A stretch of 11,752 nt of DNA, taken from the NCBI GenBank assembly GCA_005884825.1, contig VAZT01000015.1:1-11752 (forward strand), read 5' to 3'. Of the stretch, positions 1 through 7,661 are shown in pieces. The notes beneath the pieces were generated by a model, which worked only from the letters and a program-made list of their open reading frames with translations, made no database searches and had not been told where the DNA came from. This DNA comes from Alphaproteobacteria bacterium. Its GTDB lineage: Bacteria > Pseudomonadota > Alphaproteobacteria > ATCC43930 > CGMCC-115725. Numbering within the stretch: the first letter of the stretch is position 1; every line of letters starts with the position of its first letter. A program made the position numbers and the translations under genes.

Positions 1-1227
1 ACGATCGTATCGCGCCGCGCCCTGTACCTCGCGGTGCTGCTCCACGACATCGCCAAGGGCCGGGGCGGCGATCACTCGGAAATCGGCGAGCAAATCGCTC
101 TGAAGCTCGGCCCGCGGCTCGGCCTCTCGGCGGAGGAGACCGAGACTGTCGCATGGCTGGTACGCTGGCACTTATTGATGAGCAGCACCGCCTTCAAGCT
201 CGACATTGGCGATCGACAGACTATCGGCAACTTTGTTGAGCGCGTGCAGTCTCCGGAGCGCTTGAAGCTGCTCTTGGTGTTGACCGTGGCCGATATTCGC
301 GCTGTCGGTCCGAAGGTCTGGAACGGCTGGAAGGCGGCGTTATTGCGCGAGCTCTATCATAGCGCAACCGAAGTGATTTCAGGCGGGCTCAGCGGCGAAG
401 GTCAGGCTTCTCGTGCAGCGGCCGCTCAGGCCGCGGCCCGTCGCTTGCTGCCCGATTTCAGCGAACCAGAATTCGCGACATTCGTCAGTCGCGGCTATTC
501 ATATTACTGGCTTTCCTTCGATGCCGTCACGCACGCGCGCCATGCCCGGCTGATGCGTGAAGCGGAGGCAAGCGGCGCGCCGCTCACCGTCGAAAAACGC
601 GTCGATCCCTATCGCTCGGTGACCGAGATAACCCTCTATACCGGCGATCATCCCGGGCTTTTCTCGCGCATTGCCGGCGCACTGGCGGTGAGCGGCGCCA
701 ATATCGTCGACGCGAAAATCATGACTATGTCAAACGGCATGGCGCTCGACACTTTCTGGGTGCAGGATTCGGCCGGCAGCGCATTCGACCGCCCGGACAA
801 ACTCGCCAAACTCGCCGTAGTGTTCGAGAATGTGCTCACCGGCGATCTGAAGCCGCACCGGGAACTCGCGCGCCCACCGGCCTTTCCAAGCCGAACCCAA
901 GTCTTCACTGTAACGCCTCGCGTCCTCCTCGACAACAAGGCGAGCGGCTCGCACACCGTCATCGAGGTCAATGGCCGGGACCGACCGGGGCTGTTATTTG
1001 AACTGACCGGCGCGCTGACCGGTCTCAACTTGCAGGTCTCAAGCGCGAAAATCTCGACTTACGGCGAAAAGGTGGTAGACGTCTTCTATGTAAAGAATCT
1101 ATTCGGGCATAAAGTCGAACATCCGGCAAAGCTAGCCGACATCCAAAGAGCGCTCGAAGCGGTCCTCACCAAGAGCAACGAGCCGGCACCGACGATGGCC
1201 AGCCGTGAACCGGTGGCGGCCGAATAG
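1..1227 (+). CDS. glnD: GlnD, bifunctional uridylyltransferase/uridylyl-removing enzyme (3' part)
   Basis: This is the C-terminal 408 residues of GlnD, open at the left edge; the family is usually about 900 residues, so the nucleotidyltransferase domain lies outside. GlnD senses glutamine and adds or removes UMP on PII proteins (GlnB/GlnK) in the cytoplasm, controlling glutamine synthetase and nitrogen gene expression. What is visible: the HD hydrolase core (HD at window residues 15-16, followed by AKG and DHS), which carries the uridylyl-removing activity. Two ACT domains follow, at about residues 207-281 (TGDHPGLFSRIAGAL) and 318-393 (NGRDRPGLLFELTGAL), the glutamine-sensing part. The reading frame is open from base 1, so no start is assigned. 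The TAG stop touches the dnaJ stop on the other strand with no intervening base. Identification is firm. Confidence 0.96.
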   Translation, partial: TIVSRRALYLAVLLHDIAKGRGGDHSEIGEQIALKLGPRLGLSAEETETVAWLVRWHLLMSSTAFKLDIGDRQTIGNFVERVQSPERLKLLLVLTVADIRAVGPKVWNGWKAALLRELYHSATEVISGGLSGEGQASRAAAAQAAARRLLPDFSEPEFATFVSRGYSYYWLSFDAVTHARHARLMREAEASGAPLTVEKRVDPYRSVTEITLYTGDHPGLFSRIAGALAVSGANIVDAKIMTMSNGMALDTFWVQDSAGSAFDRPDKLAKLAVVFENVLTGDLKPHRELARPPAFPSRTQVFTVTPRVLLDNKASGSHTVIEVNGRDRPGLLFELTGALTGLNLQVSSAKISTYGEKVVDVFYVKNLFGHKVEHPAKLADIQRALEAVLTKSNEPAPTMASREPVAAE

Positions 1228-1233
1228 CTATTC
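1222..1233. repeat. 12-bp perfect palindrome spanning the glnD and dnaJ stop codons
   Basis: GAATAGCTATTC is fully self-complementary. It contains the last Glu codon and TAG of glnD on the plus strand and the last Glu codon and TAG of dnaJ on the minus strand. It arises because both genes end GAA-TAG and abut exactly. It has no loop and no T-run, so it is not a convincing terminator. Confidence 0.9.
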
Positions 1234-2364
1234 ACGCAGGTCTTCGAAGAACTCCTTAACCCGGGCGAAAAAGCCTTCGCTTTCAGGGTGAGTCCCGGCA
1301 CTGTCGCCGGCCTTCTCGAATTCGCGCAGCAACTCCTGCTGGCGCTTCGTCAGATTGACCGGGGTTTCGACGATCGCCTCGATGAACATGTCGCCCCGCG
1401 CGGGTGAGCGCAAGACGCTCATGCCCTTGCCTCTGAGCCGGAACTGGTGACCCGATTGGGTGCCTGGCGGCACCGTGACGCGGGCTCGGCTGCCGTCGAC
1501 GCTTGGGACCTCTATCGAGCCGCCGAGGGCGGCCGTCGTGATCGAGATCGGAACGCGACAATAAACATTGGCGCCGTCGCGCTGGAAGATCCGATGCGGG
1601 GTTATCGTGATGAAGATGTATAGATCGCCCGTCGGGGCTCCGCGCACCCCCGCCTCGCCTTCGCCGGCGAGCCGGATGCGGGTGCCATCTTCGACGCCAG
1701 GTGGAATATTGACTGATAATGTCTTTTCGCGGCGGGTCCGGCCCTGGCCCGCGCAAGCCTTGCACGGATTGTCGATGACCCGCCCCGCTCCTTGGCAGGT
1801 GGCGCAGGGTCGCTCGATCGTAAAGAAGCCCTGTTGCGCGCGCACCCGCCCTCGGCCGTGACAGGTCGGGCAGGTGACCGGCCTCGATCCCGCTTCGGCG
1901 CCGCTGCCCTTGCATTGATCGCAAGCGACCAATGTTTGCACCCGAACGGTCGTCTGCTTGCCGCGAAAGCTTTCCTCGAGCGAGATTTCCAGGTTGTAGC
2001 GGAGATCGCTGCCGCGGCTTGGTCCGCCTTGGCCGCCGCCGCGGCGCCCACCCCCCATGAACTCGCCGAACATCTCGTCGAAGATGTCGGCAAACCCTCC
2101 GGAAAAACCAAAATCTCCCGGGCCGCGCCCGGCGCCCTGCTCAAAGGCGGCATGACCAAATCGGTCATAGGCAGCGCGCTTTTGATCATCCTTGAGGATG
2201 TCGTAGGCTTCGCTGATTTCCTTGAATTTTTGTTCGGCGTTCTTGTCGCCCGGATTGCGGTCCGGGTGATGCTTCATCGCGAGTTTGCGATAGGCCCTCT
2301 TTAGCTCGTCCCCGTTCGCCGATTTGGAGACGCCGAGGACCTCGTAAAAATCCTGCTTAGCCAT
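1228..2364 (-). CDS. dnaJ: DnaJ, Hsp40 co-chaperone
   Basis: A 378-residue cytoplasmic Hsp40 that delivers unfolded clients to DnaK and stimulates its ATPase. The domains are in the canonical class I order. The J domain occupies residues 1-70 with the HPD motif at 33-35. A Gly/Phe-rich linker covers about 75-118. The zinc-binding region has four CxxCxGxG repeats (Cys pairs 148/151, 165/168, 187/190, 201/204), and a substrate-binding C-terminal region follows. I chose the ATG at 2364, giving the usual MAKQDFYEVLGV start, over the in-frame GTG at 2400, which would add 12 unrelated residues. Neither has a strong Shine-Dalgarno. It lies 99 bases after dnaK, with a perfect hairpin between them, and is probably read from the dnaK promoter. 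No key residue is missing. Confidence 0.97.
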   Translation of the reverse strand: MAKQDFYEVLGVSKSANGDELKRAYRKLAMKHHPDRNPGDKNAEQKFKEISEAYDILKDDQKRAAYDRFGHAAFEQGAGRGPGDFGFSGGFADIFDEMFGEFMGGGRRGGGQGGPSRGSDLRYNLEISLEESFRGKQTTVRVQTLVACDQCKGSGAEAGSRPVTCPTCHGRGRVRAQQGFFTIERPCATCQGAGRVIDNPCKACAGQGRTRREKTLSVNIPPGVEDGTRIRLAGEGEAGVRGAPTGDLYIFITITPHRIFQRDGANVYCRVPISITTAALGGSIEVPSVDGSRARVTVPPGTQSGHQFRLRGKGMSVLRSPARGDMFIEAIVETPVNLTKRQQELLREFEKAGDSAGTHPESEGFFARVKEFFEDLRE

Positions 2365-2404
2365 GGTCGACGGGTGTTCGAGAGAGAGTTTCCCCACCAC
2401 GCGT

Positions 2405-2431
2405 CATCCCGGCGGATATTCCGCCGGGATG
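2405..2431 (-). repeat. 12-bp hairpin in the dnaK-dnaJ spacer
   Basis: The arms CATCCCGGCGGA (2405-2416) and TCCGCCGGGATG (2420-2431) are perfect reverse complements around a 3-base loop, TAT. It starts 32 bases after the dnaK stop and ends 41 bases before the dnaJ ATG in the transcript. No T-run follows on the minus strand, so it is not a standard Rho-independent terminator. An mRNA-stabilising or processing stem, a partial attenuator lowering dnaJ relative to dnaK, or a copy of a dispersed palindromic repeat are all possible. Confidence 0.8.
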
Positions 2432-2463
2432 CTCGCAACTATCCGGCACCTCCGTCGCGCCGA

Positions 2464-4404
<1,941 letters not shown>

Positions 4405-4492
4405 GGACACCTCATTCTAAAGCAGGACCGGGCGGCCCGGGGAAGCACCGTCCCGATCCCCCGGGAAATGATCACAGTCCCCTCACTGTGGC
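4405..4492 (-). other. Structured dnaK leader (inferred 5' UTR)
   Basis: If transcription starts just after the -10 at 4500-4505, the dnaK leader is about 88 bases. On the transcript strand it holds CACAGT/ACTGTG arms (6 bp, loop of 6; plus-strand 4473-4490), a CCCGGGGGA/TCCCCGGG pairing with one bulge, and the compact CCGGGC-C-GCCCGG palindrome close to the Shine-Dalgarno. GC-rich stems fit a leader that folds. I do not see a clear ROSE or fourU thermometer motif masking GAGGTG, so a thermosensor role is only a possibility. Confidence 0.45.
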
Positions 4493-4499
4493 TGGGGTC

Positions 4500-4528
4500 T
4501 ATATATGTGTCGGGTCACGCCGCTACAA
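4500..4528 (-). promoter_or_regulatory. dnaK promoter (sigma-70-like, overlapping RpoH-like)
   Basis: Read on the minus strand: -35 TTGTAG (4523-4528), a 17-base spacer, then -10 TATATA (4500-4505). The same bases read as GTTG, 18 bases, CATATAT. This resembles the alphaproteobacterial heat-shock consensus CTTG-N17/18-CYTATNT, with a mismatch at the first base of the -35 and at the Y of the -10. It lies in the only sizeable gap inside the chaperone cluster and points at dnaK. Dual use by the housekeeping and heat-shock sigma factors is inferred. Confidence 0.6.
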
Positions 4529-4568
4529 CCATGCTGGCTATGGCCTCCGAAGCCAAAATCCAGTGGGT

Positions 4569-5180
4569 TCAGGCGGCTTCCGGCGGCTTTGTGCCGCCTT
4601 TGGCGACTCCGACCATCGCCGGCCGCAACAGGCGGTCATGAAGCACATAGCCGGGCTGCAATACCTCGACGACCGAGCCGCCGGGCTGGTCCGGCCGCTC
4701 GGCCTCAAAGATCGCCTGATGGAAATTGTGGTCGAAAACCTCGCCCTTCGGATCGATGCGCTTGATTCCGTGGCGCTCGAAGACGCCCAGCAATTCGCGC
4801 TCGGTCGCTGCAACCCCCGCAAGGAGGCTTCGCGTACGCTCGTCCTTCGCCTCTGATTCCGGCAGGCTCTCCAGCGCTCTGCGCAGGTTGTCGGCCGCCG
4901 AGAGCAAGTCCTTGGCAAAACCGGCGATCGCATATTTCGATGCATCCTCGCGCTCCCGCTGTGCGCGTCGGCGCACATTCTCGGTCTCGGCGAGCGCGCG
5001 CAGCAAGCGATCTTTGTACTCGGCCAATTCAGCCTCGAGCTCGGTGACCCGCGTCTCTGGCGAAGGTTCCGCGGCTTCCGACTCGATTGGCGCGCCAGCG
5101 AGGCCGTCGACATTGTTATTGGCGGCCTCCTCAGCAGCAGCGGAGAACTTCTCCTGTTCCTTAGTCGTCGTATCGTCCAT
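4569..5180 (-). CDS. grpE: GrpE, nucleotide exchange factor for DnaK
   Basis: A 203-residue cytoplasmic protein that works as a dimer to release ADP from DnaK and reset the chaperone cycle. It has an acidic, disordered N-terminus (about 1-42). A long coiled-coil helix follows, with the ENVRRRAQRE motif (67-76). The compact beta domain is FDHNFHQAIFE (149-159) then PGGSVVEVLQPGYVLHDRLLRPAMV (166-190), the hallmark of the family. The ATG at 5180 has AGGA about 8 bases upstream and lies 8 bases after the hrcA stop, so the two are co-transcribed and probably translationally coupled. A GGCGGC/GCCGCC stem (4582-4598) falls inside its last codons. Length is typical. Confidence 0.97.
   Translation of the reverse strand: MDDTTTKEQEKFSAAAEEAANNNVDGLAGAPIESEAAEPSPETRVTELEAELAEYKDRLLRALAETENVRRRAQREREDASKYAIAGFAKDLLSAADNLRRALESLPESEAKDERTRSLLAGVAATERELLGVFERHGIKRIDPKGEVFDHNFHQAIFEAERPDQPGGSVVEVLQPGYVLHDRLLRPAMVGVAKGGTKPPEAA
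4582..4598 (-). repeat. GC-rich hairpin at the 3' end of grpE
   Basis: GGCGGC (4582-4587) and GCCGCC (4593-4598) form a 6-bp stem with a 5-base loop, within the codons for the last GrpE residues. No T-run follows. It may slow transcription before the dnaK promoter, or may simply reflect Gly/Lys/Pro codons in GC-rich DNA. Confidence 0.35.
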
Positions 5181-5188
5181 GGTCTGTC

Positions 5189-6247
5189 CTATCCAATTAG
5201 TCGCCCGATCATCTTGGCGGTGTAGTCCACCATTGGGATGATGCGGGCATAGTTGATGCGAGTCGGGCCGATGACGCCGATCGCTCCGACAATCTGCTCG
5301 CGGCTGTTTTGGTAAGGGGCGATCACCATCGAGCAGCCGGCCACCCCGAAGAGGCGGTTTTCAGCGCCGATGAATATCTGTACGCCCTCGCCCTGTTTGC
5401 TGGCGTCGAGCAGACGCAGCATGGTCTCTCTGGTTTCGAGCATCTCGAAAAGCGTGCGCAGCCTCTCGAGATCGGCGAGCGCGGTGACGTCTTCGAGCAG
5501 ATTGGCCTGACCGCGCACGATCAGCGCGCTGCCTTCGTCGCCGCCGGCCCAGTTGGCAAGGCCAGCCGCGACGAGCTTCGACGTCAATTCGTCGAGCTGG
5601 ATCTTATTGGATGCGATTTCCTGCTCGATTTCCGCCTTTGCCTCTTCGACCGTCCGGCCGATCAGCCTGGCATTGAGATAGTTGCCGGCCGAGATCAGCG
5701 CGGCCGGAGGCAGCCCGGCCGGGACTTCGATAACCCGGTTCTCGACGAGCCCGTCCTCGGTTACCATCACGACAAGGGCGCGCCCAGGACCGAGATTGAC
5801 GAATTCGATGTGCTTTAAGGGTCGGTCCTGGTTGGGCACCACGACGATACCGGCGCAATGGGACAGGCCAGACAACGCGGTCGTTGCTTCCTCGAGCGCT
5901 TGCGGCAGGCTCTTTCCGCGGGCAACGCAAAGGCTTTCGATGCTGCGGCGTTCGTCTTCGGCCAACCCGCCGATCTCGAGCAGACCGTGGACAAAAAGGC
6001 GCAGCCCGAGTTCGGTCGGCAACCGACCCGCCGAGGTGTGCGGCGCATAGAGCAGCCCCGCTTCCTCCAGATCCGCCATCACATTGCGAATCGTCGCCGG
6101 TGACAAGTTCTGCCCCAGGCGTCGCGACAGGGTGCGCGAGCCGATCGGCTCGCCAGTTGCGACATAGCCGTCGACAATCAGCCGGAAGATCTCGCGGCTG
6201 CGTTCGTTGAGCTCATTTATCGGGGAAGGCACGAGGGGTCGGGGCAT
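5189..6247 (-). CDS. hrcA: HrcA, heat-inducible transcription repressor
   Basis: A 352-residue DNA-binding repressor. In the family it binds the CIRCE inverted repeat upstream of groESL, and sometimes of dnaK, and is kept active by GroEL. The N-terminal winged helix-turn-helix is plain: EIFRLIVDGYVATGEPIGSRTL (19-40), LSPATIRNVMADLEEAGLL (48-66), then the conserved PHTSAGRLPTELGLRLFV (69-86). The rest matches the GAF-like and inserted domains of HrcA in length and character. The ATG at 6247 is the family-like start, though the Shine-Dalgarno is weak (AAGTGG). It leads grpE by 8 bases. No TTAGCACTC-N9-GAGTGCTAA is visible upstream of hrcA or dnaK, so its target is probably groESL elsewhere. 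Confidence 0.96.
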   Translation of the reverse strand: MPRPLVPSPINELNERSREIFRLIVDGYVATGEPIGSRTLSRRLGQNLSPATIRNVMADLEEAGLLYAPHTSAGRLPTELGLRLFVHGLLEIGGLAEDERRSIESLCVARGKSLPQALEEATTALSGLSHCAGIVVVPNQDRPLKHIEFVNLGPGRALVVMVTEDGLVENRVIEVPAGLPPAALISAGNYLNARLIGRTVEEAKAEIEQEIASNKIQLDELTSKLVAAGLANWAGGDEGSALIVRGQANLLEDVTALADLERLRTLFEMLETRETMLRLLDASKQGEGVQIFIGAENRLFGVAGCSMVIAPYQNSREQIVGAIGVIGPTRINYARIIPMVDYTAKMIGRLIG

Positions 6248-6411
6248 ACTGGGCCACTTGTGATGATCCGTCTCACGGGCGGTCTCGCCCGCAGCTGCGA
6301 TCGATCTACGATTGATGGTAAGTGGATGTGGTTACCGGCTGCTCGTCAGCCAAGCGGGGCCGACGGAGTACCGGCAAGCCAACCACGCGGCGATCGAACC
6401 CAGCGACCGCG

Positions 6412-6440
6412 AATTTGGGAATGCCTGTTGCTCGCGTCAA
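6412..6440 (-). promoter_or_regulatory. Candidate promoter for hrcA-grpE
   Basis: On the minus strand, TTGACG (6435-6440) is followed after 17 bases by CAAATT (6412-6417). The -35 is good and the -10 poor. It lies about 165 bases before the hrcA ATG, in the 235-base gap between hrcA and the upstream gene, where nothing else coding is convincing. No better match to the RpoH consensus at exact spacing was found in this gap. Confidence 0.3.
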
Positions 6441-6482
6441 CTCGCAGCGGGCTGACGGGTGTTGCAGTATAGCGGTCGGAGT

Positions 6483-6950
6483 TCATAAGGTCTTCTTGAA
6501 CGCAGCCTGGTATGATTGGCCGCTCGGGGTCGTCATTCGTCCGATCAGATCGGCGATTCCGGGGCGGAAAGCGAACTGCGTGCTGTCGGAATTCTGAAAT
6601 CTGAGCTCGCCGTCGCGGATGATCCCGGTGCCGTGCAATGTCCCGCCGGTGACCCGTGCGCTCGATCCGAGCGGACCGTAAGCGTAGATGATCGCAGCGG
6701 TGCCGTCCGGATCGATATTCTCGACGATCAGCGCCGCGCAGGTATTGGCGTCCCAGGCCGCATCGCTCCAGGCTCCGAGAAAGCCCCGGTACGGCTCCGG
6801 CACCGTGGCGGGCTCGGCGATCCGGTAGGTGACGCGCTGGTCACAAAAAACCCGGCCGGGTTGCGGCTCGCCGGTTGTCGGTGGCGCTTGCGCCGAGGCC
6901 ATGGCGGCCGACAGCATGAGGCATGTGAGCGCGAGAGCAGGACGCATCAT
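6483..6950 (-). CDS. Secreted protein of unknown function, beta-rich
   Basis: A 155-residue protein whose function I do not recognise. The first 20-22 residues form a clear signal peptide: MMRP, a hydrophobic core ALALTCLMLSAAM, and an ASA-Q cleavage site, so the mature protein is probably periplasmic or outer-surface. The mature part has Cys36 and Cys71, which could form a disulphide. Its repeated short beta-type segments (GFLGAWSDAAW, CAALIVENIDPDGTAAIIYAYG, GIIRDGELRFQ) suggest a small lipocalin-like barrel, as in many uncharacterised alphaproteobacterial proteins. I chose the ATG at 6950 (or its neighbour at 6947) because the ATG at 6986 would put 12 polar residues before the signal peptide. 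The ribosome binding site is weak. It is co-oriented with hrcA but 235 bases away, so probably a separate unit. Confidence 0.75.
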   Translation of the reverse strand: MMRPALALTCLMLSAAMASAQAPPTTGEPQPGRVFCDQRVTYRIAEPATVPEPYRGFLGAWSDAAWDANTCAALIVENIDPDGTAAIIYAYGPLGSSARVTGGTLHGTGIIRDGELRFQNSDSTQFAFRPGIADLIGRMTTPSGQSYQAAFKKTL

Positions 6951-7249
6951 GGCGGGCTCGGGAGGCCTGTGGTGCAGCTCAAACATTTACGGCGAAACGC
7001 GCACGCGCCCGCCACTCTTTCCAGAACCATCAGGCGATACCGGAGACGCGGCGGTATCCGGCCGCCCGCTTGTCCCTGTTATTACAGAGAAACAACAGGA
7101 GAGCCCGGCCTTTGCCGCCGGCGCGCTCGTCTGATCCGGGACGCCTCATCTCCCTCGGACGCGGAAAAAAAGAGGCTGTCATTGCACTATGGCTAATTTC
7201 CGCACGAATGGGATCATCCGGCAGGAAACGGCGCGACACGTTATCCGCC
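6951..7249. other. 299-base intergenic stretch
   Basis: No convincing gene is seen here. The short open frames, such as minus 7030-7275, are Arg-rich and lack recognisable features. It holds the inverted repeat at 7036-7058, a weaker CCTGTT/AACAGG pair (7075-7080 and 7094-7099), and a run of seven A (7165-7171). It probably carries the promoter of the secreted-protein gene and the end of the small upstream gene's transcript. Confidence 0.6.
7036..7058. repeat. 7-bp inverted repeat upstream of the secreted-protein gene
   Basis: GATACCG (7036-7042) and CGGTATC (7052-7058) are perfect reverse complements separated by 9 bases. The half-site spacing of about 1.5 helical turns would suit a dimeric regulator, and the repeat lies 86 bases before the chosen start at 6950. 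It could equally be an RNA stem. Confidence 0.45.
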
Positions 7250-7519
7250 CTACTTCTTTCGCAAACGCCTCGCATTAGCGATCGCCCAGGGCGCCAGAAG
7301 CGAACTCATTTTTGCTCTGCCGCGGCCGGAGACGAGCCGTGCTGCGGATCTCGCCGCCGCCTCGGCTTTCTCACTCGCCATTCGCCGGTATTCCGCCGGC
7401 GAGCAGTCATTTTGCAGGATCAATAGGGAGCGGCGTGTCATAGTCTCCCAAGAAGCCAGCATCAATTCGCTGAACATCACTGCGAGCGACAATCTTTGGT
7501 GGCGTTTGCGACCCTTCAT
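7250..7519 (-). CDS. Small basic protein of unknown function
   Basis: An 89-residue protein with no signal peptide or membrane segment. The N-terminus (MKGRKRHQR) and C-terminus (ANARRLRKK) are strongly basic. Between them are predicted helices: LSLAVMFSELMLASWETMTRRSLLIL, then CSPAEYRRMASEKAEAAARSAARLVSGRG, then LLAPWAIANARRLRKK. The pattern CSPAEYRRM...EK followed by a Pro-Trp and ANA-RRL tail looks like a conserved small alphaproteobacterial family, but I cannot name it or give a function. The ATG at 7519 has AGAAGG about 9 bases upstream, a much better site than the ATG at 7564. It stands alone, 118 bases after the end of the polysaccharide ligase gene, with a palindrome just before its ribosome binding site. 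Confidence 0.65.
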   Translation of the reverse strand: MKGRKRHQRLSLAVMFSELMLASWETMTRRSLLILQNDCSPAEYRRMASEKAEAAARSAARLVSGRGRAKMSSLLAPWAIANARRLRKK

Positions 7520-7535
7520 GACCGACGCCTTCTGG

Positions 7536-7550
7536 TAACCGCCGCGGTTA
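7536..7550. promoter_or_regulatory. TAACCGC-N-GCGGTTA palindrome, candidate operator
   Basis: Seven-base arms TAACCGC (7536-7542) and GCGGTTA (7544-7550) flank a single base. It sits 16 bases upstream of the 7519 start, immediately before the AGAAGG ribosome binding site. With one loop base it cannot fold as an RNA hairpin without losing pairs, so a protein binding site is the better reading. This is inference from symmetry and position only. Confidence 0.45.
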
Positions 7551-7616
7551 AACGCTTTGCGCATCGCGTCAGTTTCATTTTATCGATGGACCGATCAAGC
7601 CGGGACACCGCAAGGC

Positions 7617-7661
7617 GATAACCCGTGATCTTATCGGTTACAGGTTTGATTTGGCGTAACC
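7617..7661 (-). repeat. Overlapping inverted repeats at the ligase gene stop
   Basis: On the plus strand GGTTAC (7636-7641) pairs with GTAACC (7656-7661) across 14 bases. The same GGTTA can instead pair with TAACC at 7619-7623, and GATAA (7617-7621) pairs with TTATC (7631-7635). The stems are mutually exclusive and bracket the TAA at 7638-7640. There is no T-run, so terminator activity is unproven. Confidence 0.4.

Noticed and set aside
6322..6597. Plus-strand open frames (6260-6472, 6322-6597) upstream of hrcA
   Set aside because: Low-complexity Arg/Ser/Gly translations, no ribosome binding site, and one runs into the 3' end of the secreted-protein gene.
7051..7061. 11-mer GCGGTATCCGG repeated at 7666-7676
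   Set aside because: Several 11-mer repeats are expected by chance in a window of this size, and the second copy is within codons of the ligase gene.
7165..7171. Run of seven A (T7 on the minus strand) as a terminator for the small gene
   Set aside because: No stable stem immediately precedes it on the minus strand.
7030..7275. 81-codon minus-strand frame downstream of the small basic protein gene
   Set aside because: It overlaps the 3' end of the better supported small gene, has no recognisable core, and its composition is like non-coding GC-rich sequence.
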